Of a stretch of DNA of 64,000 nt, positions 44,360 through 53,075 are shown in pieces. The notes beneath the pieces were generated by a model, which saw only the letters and a program-made list of their open reading frames with translations, had not been told where the DNA came from and did not search any database. Origin of the DNA: Bacteroidota bacterium (GTDB lineage Bacteria > Bacteroidota > Bacteroidia > Chitinophagales > Chitinophagaceae); contig JAUZOD010000001.1 of assembly GCA_030706635.1 (NCBI GenBank), positions 229,462-293,461 of the forward strand. Reading direction: 5' to 3'. A program made the translations under genes and the position numbers. Position 1 is the first letter of the stretch. Every line of letters begins with the position of its first letter.

Positions 44360-46750
44360 CTATTCAGCATGCAGGCTCGTTACCGGGTTAACCCTGGCAG
44401 CCTGGATGGCACGGATGCCCAGCGTGATCAGAGCAATCAATCCGGAAAGCGATCCGGCCGTCACAAATACCCACCAGTGCAGGGGTATCCTGTATGCGAA
44501 ATCCGTCAGCCAGCGATGCATGGCATACCAGGACACCGGCAGCGCGATGAGCGCAGCAAGGGCCACCAATTTCAAAAAATCTTTAGAAACCAGCTGCACG
44601 ATATTTAAAACAGAAGCGCCCAATACTTTCCGGATGCCAATCTCTTTAGTGAGCTGCTGTGTGGTAAAAGTAACCAGCCCGAACAGGCCCGACACCGACA
44701 GCAGAACGGCAAGTACGGTAAAGATAAAAGCCAGGTTCCCCTGTTTTTCCTCAGCAGCATACTGGCGGGCAAAATTCTGATCCAGGAAATGATACTCAGC
44801 GGGATTGGCGGGGTCGAAGCCTCTGTACACCTGGTCGAGATAAGCCAGCGCCTGCCTGGATTTTCCTTTGGCCAGCCGGACGTATAAATTATCCTTTTCC
44901 CGCGCATTCGACGGCATGATCAGCACCAGGGACTGCACTTTATGCTGCAACGAATAAGTGTGAAAATCACGGATGACACCGATAACCGTTTTGGCATCGG
45001 CCGCTGAATCTCCCGGCTTTTGCATTCTCATCCCAATGGGATGAACCCAACCCAGATCCTTAACCAATGTTTCATTTACTATAACCGAATTGGTTTGGTC
45101 CGTGGGAAGCTGACCGGAAAAATTTCTTCCGTATTCCAGTTTGATCTGCATGGTCGGCAAGTAGTCTTCATCCACCATCAGTTCCTGCACCGCCTCCGTA
45201 TTCTGTGCCAGGGACAGGTCATTCTTCTCATACAGATAACCCTGTTCACCCAGATCATTATTCCCGATCGGGTTGCCCGCCGCTGCAACGCCCTCGATCA
45301 GCGGATTCTGTAATAGTTTTGCTTTTATCGCCGGAATCTCCGCCCGAAGACTCCGGTCATCCAAATGGAAGGTAACTACCTGTTCTTTGTTAAAGCCAAG
45401 ATCGCTGTGGGTGCTGTACTGCAATTGCTGATAGATCACAAACGAGGCAGAAATCATGCAGATGGTAATAACAAATTGCATCACGAGCAGGGATTTCCGG
45501 AACAGGATCGTGGCGCTGATATTTCCCATATTGCCCTTGAGCGCCGGAATGGTTTTGAACCGCGATAAAAAAACAGAAGGATATATACCACTAATCAACC
45601 CAACCAGCAAAGAAAATACCAGCGTGAACCCGGCGACGGGAACGATGCCGAAATCGCGCAATGAAAGGCTTTTACCAGTGATGGTTCTGAAAAAAGGCAT
45701 GGAAAGCTGCACCATGACGAGCGCGACAATACCAGCAATACCCGTGACCAGCATGGCTTCTGTAATGAAGAGGACGGCCAGCTGCATTCTTCCCGAACCA
45801 ATGGTCTTCCGTATGCCAATCTCCTTTATCCTTGCGGAAGAACGCGCGGTGGCGAGATTAACATAGTTGATGATGGCGATCAACAGGATCAGCAGTGCGA
45901 TGCCGCTAAAAATATATACCCGGCTGATGCTTCCATTGGCGCTGATCTCATAATCGAGACCGGAATGCAAATGAATGGAAAGCAGGGGCTGGAGTTCAAT
46001 GGCATAATCCGTGACGTGCATTGCTCTGGCGATCGTTCTCGCCGCAAAGGCAGGCATACCGGCCCGAAGGGCGGAAATGCCGGAAGGACTTTTCAGAAGC
46101 AGATAAGTATACAGATTGGCGTTCTGCCATCCGCTGGTATAATCATTCGGCATTGGCCGCACGGCGCGAAACCGTAGATGGGCATTTTCCGGAATATCCC
46201 GGATCACCGCAGTGACGTGAAAGGATGGACTGCCGGGGAAAACAACCAGTTGATGCATCGCTGCATCGGCAGAACCAAACAAAGTGCGGGCCAGGGCTTC
46301 GGTGATCACAATAGCTTGCGGATCGGCAAGCGCAGATTCAGCATTACCCTGCAAAAAATCATAAGTGAACACGTGAAACAAAGATGGATCGGCCACAATG
46401 ATATCACCCACTTTCAGATTGCTGCTGCCGTGCTGGATTACGCCGCCACCTTCCGGATCAATGCGTACGGCTTCTTCTATTTCGGGAAAGCTCTGTTTTA
46501 ATGCCGGGGCAAATGGCGCGGAAGTCAGCGCAATATTCATACTCCCCCCGTCCCAACGGGCATGTTGTACAACCCGGACGATCCGGTCGGCATTCTTATT
46601 GAACCGGTCGAAGCTCAGCTCATCAGAAACGTATAACGCAATCAGCCAGCAGGCTGTGAGGCTAACGGCCAAACCTGCAATATTTATAAAAGAATAAATC
46701 TTTTGTCTTTTCAGGTTCCGGTATGCGAAACGGAGATTTGTGCTGAACAT
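44360..46750 (-). CDS. FtsX/MacB-like ABC permease with two periplasmic domains
   Basis: The 796-residue protein has the Bacteroidota layout: a short N-terminal helix (NLKRQKIYSFINIAGLAVS), MacB-like periplasmic domain 1, three FtsX membrane spans (ARIKEIGIRKTIGSGRMQL), a second helix/periplasmic domain (about 430-640) and a final FtsX unit (LTKEIGIRKVLGASVLNIVQLVSKDF). This resembles the large BceB/MacB-type permeases that act with a separate ATPase, often against peptides or drugs. No ATPase is adjacent. Confidence 0.92.
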   Translation of the reverse strand: MFSTNLRFAYRNLKRQKIYSFINIAGLAVSLTACWLIALYVSDELSFDRFNKNADRIVRVVQHARWDGGSMNIALTSAPFAPALKQSFPEIEEAVRIDPEGGGVIQHGSSNLKVGDIIVADPSLFHVFTYDFLQGNAESALADPQAIVITEALARTLFGSADAAMHQLVVFPGSPSFHVTAVIRDIPENAHLRFRAVRPMPNDYTSGWQNANLYTYLLLKSPSGISALRAGMPAFAARTIARAMHVTDYAIELQPLLSIHLHSGLDYEISANGSISRVYIFSGIALLILLIAIINYVNLATARSSARIKEIGIRKTIGSGRMQLAVLFITEAMLVTGIAGIVALVMVQLSMPFFRTITGKSLSLRDFGIVPVAGFTLVFSLLVGLISGIYPSVFLSRFKTIPALKGNMGNISATILFRKSLLVMQFVITICMISASFVIYQQLQYSTHSDLGFNKEQVVTFHLDDRSLRAEIPAIKAKLLQNPLIEGVAAAGNPIGNNDLGEQGYLYEKNDLSLAQNTEAVQELMVDEDYLPTMQIKLEYGRNFSGQLPTDQTNSVIVNETLVKDLGWVHPIGMRMQKPGDSAADAKTVIGVIRDFHTYSLQHKVQSLVLIMPSNAREKDNLYVRLAKGKSRQALAYLDQVYRGFDPANPAEYHFLDQNFARQYAAEEKQGNLAFIFTVLAVLLSVSGLFGLVTFTTQQLTKEIGIRKVLGASVLNIVQLVSKDFLKLVALAALIALPVSWYAMHRWLTDFAYRIPLHWWVFVTAGSLSGLIALITLGIRAIQAARVNPVTSLHAE

Positions 46751-46981
46751 ATATGCCTAAAATTAAATGAAAGATTCCACTCCTTCTTCTTCCTTTCCAA
46801 GGCGATGCCAATAAATAGACGAATGATATTCAGCGTCCTATGAGTGCGTGACCTTCAAGGGTGTCCATTATCGATACAGTGAATGTGCGGGATAGAACAG
46901 GTCTACCGGGAAAACGGGGAACAAACCATGGGTTTTGTTTCCGGATATGAGCTTAAATGAAATTTGCTAACCGTTCACATC
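46751..46981. other. Non-coding stretch before a gene remnant
   Basis: I see no gene or strong promoter in these 231 bases. With the fragment at 46982-47095 this forms a 355-base gap between the FtsX-type permease and the rhamnulokinase 3' end. Confidence 0.4.
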
Positions 46982-47095
46982 ATGGAGGACTATCGCAAAA
47001 ACCTATACCCGATAAGTCAGTATGAAGATTTCAAAAAGATCATCAATGCCTCTTCAGATTTCAACAAGGTCGTATTGGTGCTGGAAAAAAACTGA
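46982..47095 (+). pseudogene. C-terminal fragment resembling a zinc-dependent dehydrogenase
   Basis: A 37-codon frame begins MEDYRKNLYPISQYEDF and ends KIINASSDFNKVVLVLEKN. The ISQYEDFKKIIN...KVVLVL pattern resembles the last strands of medium-chain, zinc-dependent alcohol/sugar dehydrogenases. A TGA stop lies 24 bases upstream in frame, so the rest of the gene is missing. It sits antiparallel at the end of the rhamnose operon. It may be a truncated neighbour or a chance frame. Confidence 0.3.
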
Positions 47096-47105
47096 GCGGG
47101 TTAAA

Positions 47106-48443
47106 TCAAACGGCACAATGTTTCAATTCAAGCAGGTTATCCAACCTGGCATCGGTGTTCCAGTGATGATGGATCACCTGTGCAGCCCCCAGGGCAGACG
47201 CCTGCGCCAGCGAGGCCGCATATACTTTCATCTGAGGAAAGGCGCGTGCAGCGAGCCGCATGAATAATGGATTTTTGCTAAACCCGCCATCCACAAACAT
47301 CAGTTTAACCGGCTCCGATCCCAGAACCAGGTCTGTTGATTTTTTTTGCCGGTTCATCAAATGCATCATGCCCACATGATATGCTTCATCATAGGAATTA
47401 AAAGAATCAATGAAGGCGCAGGCATGTTCAATTCCTTCATTACTTATCTGAGACCATTTTTCAAAAATAACCGGATCAGGATTTACGGACAGATAATAAT
47501 CATTCCGACATTGAAAATATTCTGATAATTTTCTGGTATATATTTCATGATGATGACCCGCAAATAACCTCGACGCCTTCACCGGCTTCCCGCGAAATGA
47601 CAAAAAACAAAGACAATCCTGCTGCAATTCCGAATCCGTTAATGGCGAATGATTGAACGGATTCAGACTGATGGACCAGGTACCCGTAGATAATAAAACA
47701 AAGGGCTCTTCAAAGGCAGATAAATACGGGATCAGGGCTGCAGAACTATCGTGCAAACCCAAACCGACGGCAATACCATCCTGTTGCCGGATGGAAATAG
47801 AATCTCCGGGGGCAATGCCGGCAAATTTTTCAATTAGTCCTTCCTTACCGGCCCAGACATGATAATCTCTTTTTTCAAAGTCCCAAAGCCGCGTATGACA
47901 ACCGATGCTGGTCAGATCAGAAGCGCACTGACCAGACAGTAAAAAGCTGATGTATTGTGGCAGGTGAAGAGAATAACGGATCTGCCGGAAAAGGGACGGT
48001 CTTTGTTTTTTCAGCCGGTACAATTGCATGCCTGAATTCAGGCTGCCCAGTTCCGGTGAGGCTGTTCGTTTGGCCAGTTGCCCGTCCGAATCATACACAT
48101 GGTTAAATTCCAGTTGCAGGTCAGCCGGAAAGGGCTTTAAATAACTATAGAGGGGCGTTAAAGGATTCAGGTCTTTATCCAGATGAACAAGGGACGCTCC
48201 GTAGGCCGAAACATTTACGGCCTTCAGCTGAATATCTTTCCGCGTGGCCACTTCATCAAAACTTGCTCTGATCCATTGGGTTAATAAAGACAGATCTTCT
48301 GTCGGAAACCCATCTTCATCTTCCGTTTCGGGAAGTTGCACAGACTGTTCATGAACAACGCGGTATTGTGCATCGAACAGCAGCAGCTTCTTATTGGTGC
48401 GGCCAATATCAAATATGGCTATGGCAGGGAATACTTGCATCAT
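47106..48443 (-). CDS. rhaB: Rhamnulokinase-like FGGY carbohydrate kinase
   Basis: RhaB phosphorylates L-rhamnulose at C1. The 445-residue FGGY kinase has the N-terminal phosphate motif IAIFDIGRTNKKLLLFD, a middle block PFVLLSTGTWSISLNPFN (adenosine and phosphate contact) and the C-terminal VDGGFSKNPLFMRL and SALGAAQV. It is last in the rha operon. Its ATG overlaps the isomerase stop by one base (TAATG), so it is translationally coupled. Rhamnulose is the likely substrate from context. Confidence 0.85.
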   Translation of the reverse strand: MMQVFPAIAIFDIGRTNKKLLLFDAQYRVVHEQSVQLPETEDEDGFPTEDLSLLTQWIRASFDEVATRKDIQLKAVNVSAYGASLVHLDKDLNPLTPLYSYLKPFPADLQLEFNHVYDSDGQLAKRTASPELGSLNSGMQLYRLKKQRPSLFRQIRYSLHLPQYISFLLSGQCASDLTSIGCHTRLWDFEKRDYHVWAGKEGLIEKFAGIAPGDSISIRQQDGIAVGLGLHDSSAALIPYLSAFEEPFVLLSTGTWSISLNPFNHSPLTDSELQQDCLCFLSFRGKPVKASRLFAGHHHEIYTRKLSEYFQCRNDYYLSVNPDPVIFEKWSQISNEGIEHACAFIDSFNSYDEAYHVGMMHLMNRQKKSTDLVLGSEPVKLMFVDGGFSKNPLFMRLAARAFPQMKVYAASLAQASALGAAQVIHHHWNTDARLDNLLELKHCAV

Positions 48444-49717
48444 TATAATCCGGTGGCAACTGATTTGCTGCCTCTTTCCTTCACCAGTTTTTCCCGCACC
48501 CTGGCTTTGCGGAAAACCTGCAGTGGATCCAGCGCTCCGCCTGACCGGAGCCGGGACTCGGCAACCAGGGCCCGGACATCAGTCCGGAAAGCTCTTTGCA
48601 ATATTTCCTGCGCCTGCACAACATCATTCTGCTCTCTGGCTGATTCCAAAGCCCTTTGATCAATCAGTAAGGCCTGTGCATAACTGATGAGGATGGCTTC
48701 CACTGATTGCAGGAGATCTTCCAGCGGATCTTTCACATTGTGCGAGGCGTCAATCATCCATCCCAGATCACGGTTATGATCCATGGACCGTGCATTCATG
48801 CCCTCTACCAGCTCATTAAAAATTAAGAAGAGCTGATAGGGTTTTATACTGCCCACCGTCAGGTCGTCATCCCCGTATTTGGAATCATTAAAATGAAAGC
48901 CACCGAGTTTTCCCTCCATTAGTAAAAGCGAAACAATCTGTTCTATATTGGCATTGGCCAGGTGGTGCCCAAGATCTACCAGGGTGAAAGCTTTCGGGCC
49001 CAGTTTACTTGTATAAAGCAGCGACTGCCCCCAATCACCCACCGTTGTGGAATAAAAGTTCGGTTCGTAGGCCTTATATTCCACGAATACTTTCCAGTTT
49101 TCCGGGAGATGTGCATAGATCTCCTGTAAACCCTCAAGGGTGCGCTGGAACGCTTTTCTGAAATTCAGCTGACCCGGGAAACAGGAGCCATCCGAAAGCC
49201 ATACCGTCAGGGATTCAGAACCGAGTTCCACACCATGCCCGATCACATCGAGGTTGTGTTCAATAGCCTGTTTCCGCACGGCTTTATCGGTATGCTGTAA
49301 GGACCCGAATTTATAACTCAGCGGCTGGCCCGGCTGGTCCTGAAACGTATTGGAGTTCATCGCATCAAAACGCAATCCAAAGGAGGTGGCAAGATCACGG
49401 ATCTTAGCCGGGTCTGATGGAATATCCCAGGGTATATGCAGGGAAACAGCGCCTCCCGATCTATTCAGCGCATGCAACAGGCCAATGTCCTCCAGTTTTT
49501 CTTCGAGATTGCGTGGCTCGCCACCGCCGGGGAAACGCCCGAACCGGGTTCCACCGGTTCCAAGGGCCCAGCTGGGGATGGCTACCTGAAATTGCTCCAG
49601 CCTTTTAATAATGTCTTCCGTGCCTGCCCATTCATTCTGAATGAACTGGAGCCTGTTCCGGTGAGCACTGAGTCCGTCCTCGTTCAGCTGATCTATATTC
49701 TTTCTTTCCAGACGCAT
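48443..49717 (-). CDS. rhaI: L-rhamnose isomerase (RhaI-type sugar isomerase)
   Basis: This enzyme interconverts L-rhamnose and L-rhamnulose. The 424-residue TIM-barrel protein has VAIPSWALGTGGTRFGRFPG, VSLHIPWDIP, FVEYKAYEP, LVDLGHHLANANIEQIV, and GGFHFNDSKYGDDDL, a cluster of His, Asp and Glu metal ligands typical of the xylose-isomerase-like RhaI group. It lies 39 bases after the aldolase/dehydrogenase gene. Confidence 0.92.
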   Translation of the reverse strand: MRLERKNIDQLNEDGLSAHRNRLQFIQNEWAGTEDIIKRLEQFQVAIPSWALGTGGTRFGRFPGGGEPRNLEEKLEDIGLLHALNRSGGAVSLHIPWDIPSDPAKIRDLATSFGLRFDAMNSNTFQDQPGQPLSYKFGSLQHTDKAVRKQAIEHNLDVIGHGVELGSESLTVWLSDGSCFPGQLNFRKAFQRTLEGLQEIYAHLPENWKVFVEYKAYEPNFYSTTVGDWGQSLLYTSKLGPKAFTLVDLGHHLANANIEQIVSLLLMEGKLGGFHFNDSKYGDDDLTVGSIKPYQLFLIFNELVEGMNARSMDHNRDLGWMIDASHNVKDPLEDLLQSVEAILISYAQALLIDQRALESAREQNDVVQAQEILQRAFRTDVRALVAESRLRSGGALDPLQVFRKARVREKLVKERGSKSVATGL

Positions 49718-49756
49718 GTCTTCTTTTGCTTTAGTAGTCTAAGATACTTCCAAATT

Positions 49757-51874
49757 TTAACGGACAAAGGCCGCAGCCACGCCCCCATCCACATTCAATA
49801 CATTGCCCGTGGATTTATTCAGTAGTCCGCCGACGAAAGCAAAACAGGCATTCGCCACATCCTCGGGAAGGATCACTTCATTCAGCAGGGTTCTTTTTGC
49901 GTAATAGGCCGGTAATTCTTCCACTGTAATGCCGTATGCTTTCGCGCGCCCCGCGGCCCATTCACCTGCCCATATCTTACTGTCGCTGATCACCGCATCC
50001 GGATTGACCACGTTTACCCGGATATGATCCTTTCCAAGTTCTGCGGCATTCAGCCGGCTCAGGTGTAGCTGCGCCGCTTTAGCCGAGCCATAAGCAGCAT
50101 TATTTGGCCCCGATACCAACGCGTTTTTACTCACGATATTCAAAACATCACCGCCAAGATTCTGTTTGCGCATGATCTCAGCGCCTTTTTGTGTAATAAG
50201 GAATTGTCCCTTTACCAGTATATCGTATAACTTATCCCAGTCTGCTTCTGTATGTTCTTCCAATGGTTTGGATATAGAAATCCCTGCGCAGTTAACAACA
50301 ATATCCACACCACCGAAAGCAACCACGGTTTTCTGAAAAGCATGGTGAATGGTTGCGTTGCTCGTAACATCCAGTATTCCGGATTCAAATGCGTCTTTCC
50401 CAAACTGCTGTCTGAATTCCTGCGTGGCGGATGCGAGGCGGCCTTCATCATTGTCATTGATGAACACCACGGCGCCTTCCTGCGCCATTTTTTTGGCAAT
50501 GGCCTTACCAATTCCGCCGGCACTTCCCGTAACCAGAACAATTCGGCCGGTGAGTGGTTTGGGTTTGGGCATCCGTTGGAGCTTGGCTTCTTCCAGCAAC
50601 CAGTATTCAATATTAAAAGCTTCCTGTCTCGGCAACGAGGTATAAGCGGAAATAGCCTCCGCGCCCTTCATCACCTGAATAGCGTTCGTATAAAATTCCG
50701 CAGCGATCCTGGCAGTGGCTTTATCTTTTGCAAAGCTGAACATCCCCACACCGGGAAAAAGCAGGATGACCGGATTCGGGTCCCTCATCGCGGGACTGTC
50801 TGCATGTTTACATTGTTCGTAATACGCGCTGTACATTTTACGGTAGCCTTCAAAAGCAGGCTTCAATTTATCTCGAAGGGAGTCTATTAAATTGAGATCA
50901 TCAGCAGCAGCCAACGGCAACACCAGCGGACTGATCTTTGTCCTTAAGAAATGATCCGGACAGCTTGTTCCCATCGGCGCCAGTTTTTCCAGATCACGGG
51001 AGTTGATGAATTCAAGCACGGCGTCAGAATCCGAAAAATGCCCGATCATCCGGTTGTGTTCAGAAACATAGCCCCGGAGCATGGGCATCAGGACCGCAGC
51101 CTTTTCCTTTCTCTCTTCGGGTGACAAAGAATTTATTTTACGGCCGCCAAAAACAGGTCTTGTTTTCCCAAAATTATTTTCAAGGTAAGTAGCACATTGC
51201 TCTATTACCTCCAGGGTATTAATGTAGCTTTCATAAGCCGTATCCCCCCAGGTAAACAATCCATGAGAACCCAGCATAATGCCGCGGATCTTCGGGTTCT
51301 CATCCAGGCAGGCCTTTAGTTTTAATCCCAGGTCAAATCCGGGCCTTTGCCATTCCACCCATCCAATGGAACCATTGAAGAGTTCCTGCGTAATTTTTTC
51401 CCCGTCCCGAGCAGCCGCAATGGCAATAGCCGCGTCCGGATGCAGGTGATCAATATGCTTGAATGGCAGAAATGCATGAAGCGCCGTATCTATAGAGGGA
51501 GCCTTGGATTGCAGGTCGTAAATACAATGATTAAACAACGCTACCATCTCATCTTCGTGCTCTATACCCCGGTATATCTTCTTCAGGGCCAGCAAGCGGT
51601 CCATGTACAAAGCAGCCAGTCCACTTTTTTTGAGCGTTCCCAAATCTCCTCCGGACCCCTTCACATACATTACTTCTGTTTTTGTTCCGGTGAGCGGGTC
51701 AGGCATCTGCACTTTACAGGAAGTATTTCCTCCGCCATAGTTGGTGAGCCTGAGATCCGCGCCCAACAGGTTGGACCGGTAAATAAGCAATCCCACTTCA
51801 TCGCCTTTAAATGCGGCGGCGGTATTTTCGTCCCATAGATAACTTACGTGCTTAAACTGTTTAGCAACGGCCAT
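49757..51874 (-). CDS. Bifunctional rhamnulose-1-phosphate aldolase/lactaldehyde dehydrogenase
   Basis: The 705-residue fusion (RhaEW-type) has an N-terminal class II aldolase domain (about 15-400) with NYGGGNTSCKV, HIDHLHPDAAIAIAA (zinc His ligands), IRGIMLGSHGLFTWGD, and a C-terminal SDR domain (about 435-700) with VTGSAGGIGKAIAK, NCAGIS and YGSAK. The aldolase splits rhamnulose-1-phosphate to DHAP and L-lactaldehyde; the dehydrogenase oxidises the lactaldehyde. It lies 34 bases after rhaT. Confidence 0.94.
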   Translation of the reverse strand: MAVAKQFKHVSYLWDENTAAAFKGDEVGLLIYRSNLLGADLRLTNYGGGNTSCKVQMPDPLTGTKTEVMYVKGSGGDLGTLKKSGLAALYMDRLLALKKIYRGIEHEDEMVALFNHCIYDLQSKAPSIDTALHAFLPFKHIDHLHPDAAIAIAAARDGEKITQELFNGSIGWVEWQRPGFDLGLKLKACLDENPKIRGIMLGSHGLFTWGDTAYESYINTLEVIEQCATYLENNFGKTRPVFGGRKINSLSPEERKEKAAVLMPMLRGYVSEHNRMIGHFSDSDAVLEFINSRDLEKLAPMGTSCPDHFLRTKISPLVLPLAAADDLNLIDSLRDKLKPAFEGYRKMYSAYYEQCKHADSPAMRDPNPVILLFPGVGMFSFAKDKATARIAAEFYTNAIQVMKGAEAISAYTSLPRQEAFNIEYWLLEEAKLQRMPKPKPLTGRIVLVTGSAGGIGKAIAKKMAQEGAVVFINDNDEGRLASATQEFRQQFGKDAFESGILDVTSNATIHHAFQKTVVAFGGVDIVVNCAGISISKPLEEHTEADWDKLYDILVKGQFLITQKGAEIMRKQNLGGDVLNIVSKNALVSGPNNAAYGSAKAAQLHLSRLNAAELGKDHIRVNVVNPDAVISDSKIWAGEWAAGRAKAYGITVEELPAYYAKRTLLNEVILPEDVANACFAFVGGLLNKSTGNVLNVDGGVAAAFVR

Positions 51875-51908
51875 ATCGATCTCTTTTATAATTTAATAAT
51901 ATACGCGG

Positions 51909-52967
51909 TTATTGTTTCAATGCATTTCCGTAGCCTACCATGCAAACCGAAAGAATAATGGTAGCAATGCCCGCAATGATTGTGAGTCTTGTTTTGCGGC
52001 TCACCGCTTTCCATTCTTTCAAAACCAATCCCCACATATTCGCCACCAGGATAATAAAAGCCATATGCAGTATCCACGAACTTGCTCCGTTTCCCAGTTT
52101 ACTTTCTCCCATACCATAAAAGAAGAATTGCAAAAACCAGGTGGTTCCGGCAATGGCGGATAAAACATAATTCTTTAACAGCGGGGTGCTTTTATCAGTA
52201 TAATTACCAAAGCTGCGGTTGCGGAGGTTCAGAAAAAAGCACCAGATGAAATTCGTTGTCAATCCGCCCCATAAAAGCACCACAAAGATCACATTGTTCT
52301 GATACAGCGGATTAGATCCCATGGCCAACGCCTGGTGGGCCATTGGCTTGCCGGCTTCGATCCCGAAATTAAAACAGGCACTGAGAATGCCGGATATGAT
52401 CGCGACAATAAGTCCTTTGGTTAAATTAAATTCGGCAATTGATTTTTTCTTCTCCGCATCGGAGACTTCTTTCTCCTTGCCCATTCCGGCCCTTCCGCAC
52501 AAATAAATGCCAAACAGGCAAACTGCGACTCCGGCGATTACGACCTGTCCCCAGGTCCTGCCTGTCATATCGCTGAAAGAGGTCTTTCCTGTAGCAGGGA
52601 AAAAGTTGTAGTATATGGAGGGAACCAGCGCACCGAAAGCTGAGCAAAAGCCGAGAACCACGGAATTCCCAAGAGACATGCCCAGGTACCGAACGCCGAG
52701 TCCGTAGGTAAGACCACCCACGCCCCATAAGAGCCCGAACAGAAAAGTATAGTTCAATACCTCTTTTGGAGCGGCCCGGATGATTTCAGTGAAATGGGGT
52801 ATGGTAAGCCAGGCTGCCAAAGGCGGCACAATGAGCCATGAAAACAGCCCTCCGACGATCCAGTAATTTTCCCAGGCCCAGCGTTTCACTCCCTTAAAAG
52901 GCATATAAAAGCTGCCCGAAGCAAAGCCGCCTATGAAATGAAAGAAAATCCCTATGATGGCCTGCAT
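51909..52967 (-). CDS. rhaT: L-rhamnose/proton symporter RhaT
   Basis: The 352-residue protein has ten predicted membrane helices and the RhaT pattern: FHFIGGFASGSFYMPFKGVKRWAWENYWI at the start, WGVGGLTYGLGVRYLGMSLGNSV, and SAIAGTTWFLQFFFYGMGESKLG near the end. The family uses a proton gradient to take up L-rhamnose. It is the first gene of the operon, with the promoter and possible operator repeats upstream (52968-53075). Confidence 0.94.
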   Translation of the reverse strand: MQAIIGIFFHFIGGFASGSFYMPFKGVKRWAWENYWIVGGLFSWLIVPPLAAWLTIPHFTEIIRAAPKEVLNYTFLFGLLWGVGGLTYGLGVRYLGMSLGNSVVLGFCSAFGALVPSIYYNFFPATGKTSFSDMTGRTWGQVVIAGVAVCLFGIYLCGRAGMGKEKEVSDAEKKKSIAEFNLTKGLIVAIISGILSACFNFGIEAGKPMAHQALAMGSNPLYQNNVIFVVLLWGGLTTNFIWCFFLNLRNRSFGNYTDKSTPLLKNYVLSAIAGTTWFLQFFFYGMGESKLGNGASSWILHMAFIILVANMWGLVLKEWKAVSRKTRLTIIAGIATIILSVCMVGYGNALKQ

Positions 52968-53016
52968 ATTTCGTCAGATAGGTTTAGGATAAAAATAGGG
53001 AATGACCACAGTATAG

Positions 53017-53036
53017 CTGTCATGTACTGTCATGTT
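53017..53036. promoter_or_regulatory. Tandem 10-bp direct repeats upstream of the rhamnose operon
   Basis: CTGTCATGTA (53017-53026) is followed directly by CTGTCATGTT (53027-53036). The two lie one helical turn apart, 50 to 70 bases before the rhaT ATG. A related inverted element, ATGACCACAG, lies at 53002-53011. Such spacing suits a regulator dimer. No regulator gene is adjacent. Confidence 0.4.
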
Positions 53037-53075
53037 CAGATTCTTCCGGGGAGACCGGAAATGCGAAATAGAACG

